DNA of 64,000 nt from Massilia glaciei (lineage in GTDB: Bacteria; Pseudomonadota; Gammaproteobacteria; Burkholderiales; Burkholderiaceae_D), in NCBI RefSeq assembly GCF_003011895.2, contig NZ_PXWF02000202.1, positions 62,001 to 126,000 of the forward strand, given 5' to 3'. Each line of letters starts with the position of its first letter. Within the stretch, counting starts at the first letter, position 1. A model generated the notes under the pieces. The model was not told the origin of the DNA. It saw only the letters and a program-made list of their open reading frames with translations, and did not search any database. The position numbers were made by a program, and so were the translations under genes. Positions 61,101 through 64,000 of this stretch are shown piece after piece.

Positions 61101-62987
61101 GGCGCACGTCGATCATGGCCTTTTGGGAGCCTGTGGCGGCGATCTCGATGTCGCCGGCGGCGCGCAGCACGGCGGTGCCGCCGAGCGTGACGGCGGCGTT
61201 GGCTTTGGAGACGCCCTCGGCCCACCTGAAGCCGAGCAGGGCGCCGAGGGTGCCGACGGCATCGCTGACGATCGCGTCGGCCACGCCGCTGGCGTCGCTT
61301 TCGGCCTTGGCGCTCGCGCTCAGGGTGACGTTGTTGGCGTTGACGGTGCCGTCGACGACGACTCTGGCGTCGGCGTTGCGCGCGCCCATGCCGGCGCGCA
61401 CATCGTGGTGGCTGGCCGCGAGCGTTACGTTGCCCGCCGCGCCGGCCGCGGCCGCGGTGGCGGTGTCGATCACGGCGTTGGCGCCGAGCGTGATCTGGCG
61501 CCCCTTGACGAGCACATTGCCGCCGCCCGTGCGCAGCTTGGAGCCGGCGTTGAAGTCGACCTGCTCGCCTTCGAGGGTGACGGTGTTGGCGTTGCTCGTG
61601 AGGCTCGCGGTCAGGTCGACATCGGTAGCGCTGGCGTCGCTGCCGCCGACGGTGAGCTTCTTGTCGGCCTTGATGATGAAATTGGTGTTGCCGTTGGCCT
61701 GGATCGTGGCCACGGTGAGCTTGTTCTCGCCGGCCTGGGCCGCGTCGTTGACGATGTTGATGTTGTCGGGGTCGAGCAGCAAGATGCCCATCCGGCCGTG
61801 CGCGGCCGAGGTGTCGACGCGGCCGTCGAATTGCAGGCCGTCGCGGGCCGACACTTCGACCAAGCCGCCGTCGCCTGCCAAGGCGCCGCCGCGCGCGCTG
61901 ACGGCGCCGAAGAAGCGGTTGCCTTGCTCTCCCCAGGCCAGCACCGTGCCGCCGGAACCGGTGGCGAGCGCGCATAGACGCGCGCGCCGTCGGCCCCGGC
62001 CATGGTGCCGAGGTTGATGGCGCCGCCGCCGTCGGTGCCGGCGGCGTCGATGCGCGCGCCCGCCGCGAGCGCGACGCTGTCGCCGAACACGGTGGCGCTG
62101 CCGCCGGCGCCGGCGCCGGCGCGGCGCGCGACGTCGATGCTGCCGGCCAGGGTGGCGGCGCCGTCGGCGACGATTTCGATGACGCCGCCGCGCTCTACGA
62201 GCGCGCCGGCGGCCGGCAGGCCGGAGGTGTTGACAGAACCGGCGAACGCGGCCTGGTGGGCGACGTCGGCGCCGGCTTTGAGGGCGCCGTCGATGTCGAC
62301 CTGGGCCGCGCGCAGGCGGATCGATTGCAAGGCGTTGACGCGGCCGTCGATGCGGATCACGCCGTCGGCCGAATTGGGGGCCTCGCCCTGCAGCAGGCGG
62401 GTCACCGCGACCGAGGAGACTTCGCCGTCGGTGCCGATCACGCCGTCCATGAACTGGCGGGTCGGGGTGGCGACGGTCAGGCTGCCGACGTTGAGCACGC
62501 CGCTGGCGCCGACGATCATGCCGTGCGGATTGGCGAACATGACGTTGCCGCCGATGGTGCCGTCCTTGTAGCCGTTGACGATGCCGTTGATCAGGATCGG
62601 GCTGTCATAGACGAGGTTGAGCAGCGCCGTCGCGGCGCTTGGAATGTGCAGGTTGACCACATTTTTCTGGCCGACCTGGAAGTGCGAGAAAGCGTTAACC
62701 CCGACCGTGCCCTTGATGGTGCCGGTGGTGATGTCGGTCACATTTTTATTCACCTTCAACACGGTGGCGGTGGCGCCGGTCGGGACGATCAGGTTGCCGG
62801 CCTGGCCTTGCAGGGAGGGGCCGCCGAGGCCGACGCGAGGCAGGGGCGTTGCGGCTTGGGCAGTTCCGGCGGCGCCGCCAAAGGCGGTTATCAGCGCCAC
62901 CGCCATCGCGGTATGACGCGGCGAGCGTGAATTCCAGTGCATGGTTGGTTGCGCCGAAACGTGATTCACTTTCGCTGATTGCGTCAT
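43150..62987 (-). CDS. Giant TpsA filamentous adhesin (LktA-like), frame broken once near 61970
   Basis: Read without one 2-base shift, the gene codes for about 6611 residues. The first reading frame (62987 to 61611) has an extended signal peptide (AMAVALITAFGGAAGTAQAA) and a TPS secretion domain (VTDITTGTIKGTVGVNAFSH, then FANPHGMIVGASGVLNVGSL). It then runs on to MAGADGARVYA. The continuation (LATGSGGTVLAWGEQGNRFF) is in another frame, open down to 43150. Most of the protein is a beta-helix of Ala/Gly/Val/Ser-rich repeats, with the C-terminal end DTVGQAQASDTFIGN. Family relatives are secreted adhesins exported by TpsB. The frame break means either phase variation, a damaged gene, or a sequencing error. 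See the repeat and frameshift entries. Confidence 0.85.
43990..46700 (-). repeat. Four long internal repeats in the adhesin gene
   Basis: The stretch coding for D-R-M-L-V-G-G-N-A recurs at about 44693, 45392, 46019 and 46646, giving periods of 699, 627 and 627 bases (233, 209 and 209 residues). A more diverged copy lies near 44003. The longer unit has 24 extra residues around VKTGQALVIGN. DNA identity is high enough for recombination between copies, so copy number could vary between strains. Confidence 0.85.
49140..49570 (-). repeat. Two tandem 71-residue helical modules inside the adhesin
   Basis: Two copies of a module, NYWNLMSLGSAGADGVFTLN and DYWSLMALGGTDGAGKFTLG at their starts, are 213 bases apart. 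Each continues with A-L-Q-x-Q-A-D-A-S-V and an AEV-x-x-x-A-Q-x-R-Y helix. This composition (Gln, Tyr, Trp, helix formers) is unlike the surrounding beta-helix repeats. No family was recognised. Confidence 0.75.
61968..61988 (-). other. Frame break at GC-dinucleotide tracts in the adhesin gene
   Basis: Two tracts, GCGCGC at 61968-61973 and CGCGCGCGC at 61979-61987, lie where the adhesin changes frame. The codons before give GADGARVYA; the codons after, in the other frame, give LATGSGGTVLAWG. Two bases too many restore one frame over the whole gene (19838 minus 2 is divisible by 3). Slippage on such a tract would switch the protein on or off. Confidence 0.75.
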
Positions 62988-63054
62988 GATTTATCCCTGT
63001 GATCGTTATTCGATGTGGTTTGGTAGCTATCTCGGGCGGCCGGACGGCACTGCC

Positions 63055-63894
63055 TTACTGGGGGGGCGCCTGCGCCGATGCCCGCTTGTCGGACCGTTCG
63101 CCCTTGCCCGCCTTGGCCGGCCGCTGGGCCGGAGCGCCGCGCGCGGCCGCCTCGCTTTCGGGCTTGGCCGGCGCGCGCATGCGTTGGTCCATGCGCTGCG
63201 CGAGCCGTTCGACGTGGGTCAGCGACATAAGATGGGCGTGGATCGCGACCAGCGCGCCGCTGCGGAACAGTGCCAGCACCTGCGCATCGTCGAGCGCCGC
63301 CAGTTTTTGCTGGTCGACGACGAAGATTCCTTCGAGCACCTGCTTCTGGCCACCTCGGTTGACCTCGATCGATTTCCTATCGAGCAGGCCGGCATCGGAC
63401 AGTGTTTGCGCAAACAGCCTTGTCTGCTGCATCTCGGTGTGGAACAAGGTCAGGAAGGCGACGGCGCCCTCCAACAGCGGCGATTCGGCGCCGCCCTCGC
63501 CGAACAAGGGGTCGCCGCGCTCCGTGTTGAGCCCAGCGTACGATTCGTCGATGCAGACCGTCAGGTCCTCGCCCCCGCCTTCGGCCTCGGCCAGCACGAA
63601 CGGATAGCGCCGGACGAAGGCGGGAAGGTACACGCCCTCCTGCCAGACGCCATTCGCGCCCACGAACAGATTTTCACTATCGCGCAGACCGACCAGCGCG
63701 GCCAGGGTGAACGGGCCGCCCTCCTTGCCGGTGAATACGATCGGGTAATCCTTGGCAGCCTCGGTCATTTCCGTCACCGCCAGCAGGATCGAATTGGTAC
63801 GCCCGGCAAAGGAGAAATCGCCGCTGGTGTTGTCAAGTTTGAGATTGCGATGCCGCTCGCGGTTGAGTGCGGCCGGGCGTTCGTAAAAAATCAT
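63055..63894 (-). CDS. SapC family protein
   Basis: The predicted protein has 279 residues from the ATG at 63894; a TTG at 63903 with AAAGGGA upstream is an alternative. MIFYERPAALNRERHRNLKL, then LAALVGLRDSENLFVGANG, YLPAFVRRYPFVLAEAE and LTVCIDESYAGLN match the SapC family (described in relation to S-layer or surface-protein genes). The C-terminal tail of about 45 residues is Ala/Pro/Lys-rich. It ends 67 bases before the adhesin gene on the same strand and may be co-transcribed with it. Its biochemical role is not known. Confidence 0.85.
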   Translation of the reverse strand: MIFYERPAALNRERHRNLKLDNTSGDFSFAGRTNSILLAVTEMTEAAKDYPIVFTGKEGGPFTLAALVGLRDSENLFVGANGVWQEGVYLPAFVRRYPFVLAEAEGGGEDLTVCIDESYAGLNTERGDPLFGEGGAESPLLEGAVAFLTLFHTEMQQTRLFAQTLSDAGLLDRKSIEVNRGGQKQVLEGIFVVDQQKLAALDDAQVLALFRSGALVAIHAHLMSLTHVERLAQRMDQRMRAPAKPESEAAARGAPAQRPAKAGKGERSDKRASAQAPPQ

Positions 63895-64000
63895 GGAAGT
63901 CAAAGTGAGTCCCTTTTTTCGATTGGTGGGGGGCGCCAAGGCGGTGGCCAATGGGAACTGCAGTGCGTGGCTCGCCCGCGCGGGGTCGGAAGGTGCTGGT

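Noticed and set aside
57274..61977. A 1567-codon open frame on the + strand across the adhesin gene
   Set aside because: It is antisense to the TpsA gene, is Arg/Gly/Asp-rich with no domain, and arises from the low stop-codon frequency of high-GC repeats.

Overview
The window is high-GC chromosomal DNA from a betaproteobacterium, most likely of the family Oxalobacteraceae (Massilia/Duganella/Janthinobacterium-like). The evidence is the combination of rpsO-pnp, an ilvI-ilvH-ilvC ... pssA-leuA cluster, an ISC operon ending in iscX, and a sigma factor/DUF3619/DUF3106/RDD gene set, with protein sequences of betaproteobacterial style. No rRNA, tRNA, CRISPR array or insertion sequence was seen. Family calls come from reading motifs; no database search was run.

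Layout. 1-5.2 kb: the end of a GMC oxidoreductase, an amidase-like exported protein, a UvrD-type helicase with extra end domains, and a soluble chemoreceptor-like protein. 5.4-8.2 kb: pnp and rpsO with clear terminators. 8.3-18.9 kb: an accessory block on the + strand made of two translationally coupled gene pairs and one further gene. These are an NYN nuclease with a membrane/TPR protein, an unrecognised Cys-rich protein with a 1742-residue Ski2-like helicase, and a DUF4407 membrane protein. This block is the best candidate for an undescribed (possibly anti-phage) system. 19.1-21.0 kb: a membrane adenylate cyclase. 21.1-28.2 kb: branched-chain amino acid synthesis (leuA, ilvC, ilvH, ilvI) with pssA and a SIMPL-domain protein. 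28.7-31.0 kb: a four-gene sigma factor operon. 31.0-32.55 kb: a BNR-repeat lipoprotein gene split by one in-frame TAG. 32.7-35.4 kb: an RsuA-like protein, threonine aldolase and a methyltransferase. 35.4-41.3 kb: iscRSUA-hscBA-fdx-iscX, with a recognisable IscR operator and a REP-like insertion between hscB and hscA. 41.4-63.9 kb: tpsB, a nearly 20 kb tpsA-type adhesin gene, and a SapC-family gene.

How parts work together. The ISC genes build Fe-S clusters under IscR feedback. The ilv/leu genes form most of the valine/leucine/isoleucine pathway. The TpsA adhesin would be exported by the TpsB pore encoded just downstream, but its reading frame is broken once, by a net +2 shift at a GC-dinucleotide tract near 61.97 kb. 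REP-like palindromic repeats are scattered between housekeeping genes at 24.7 and 38.0 kb.
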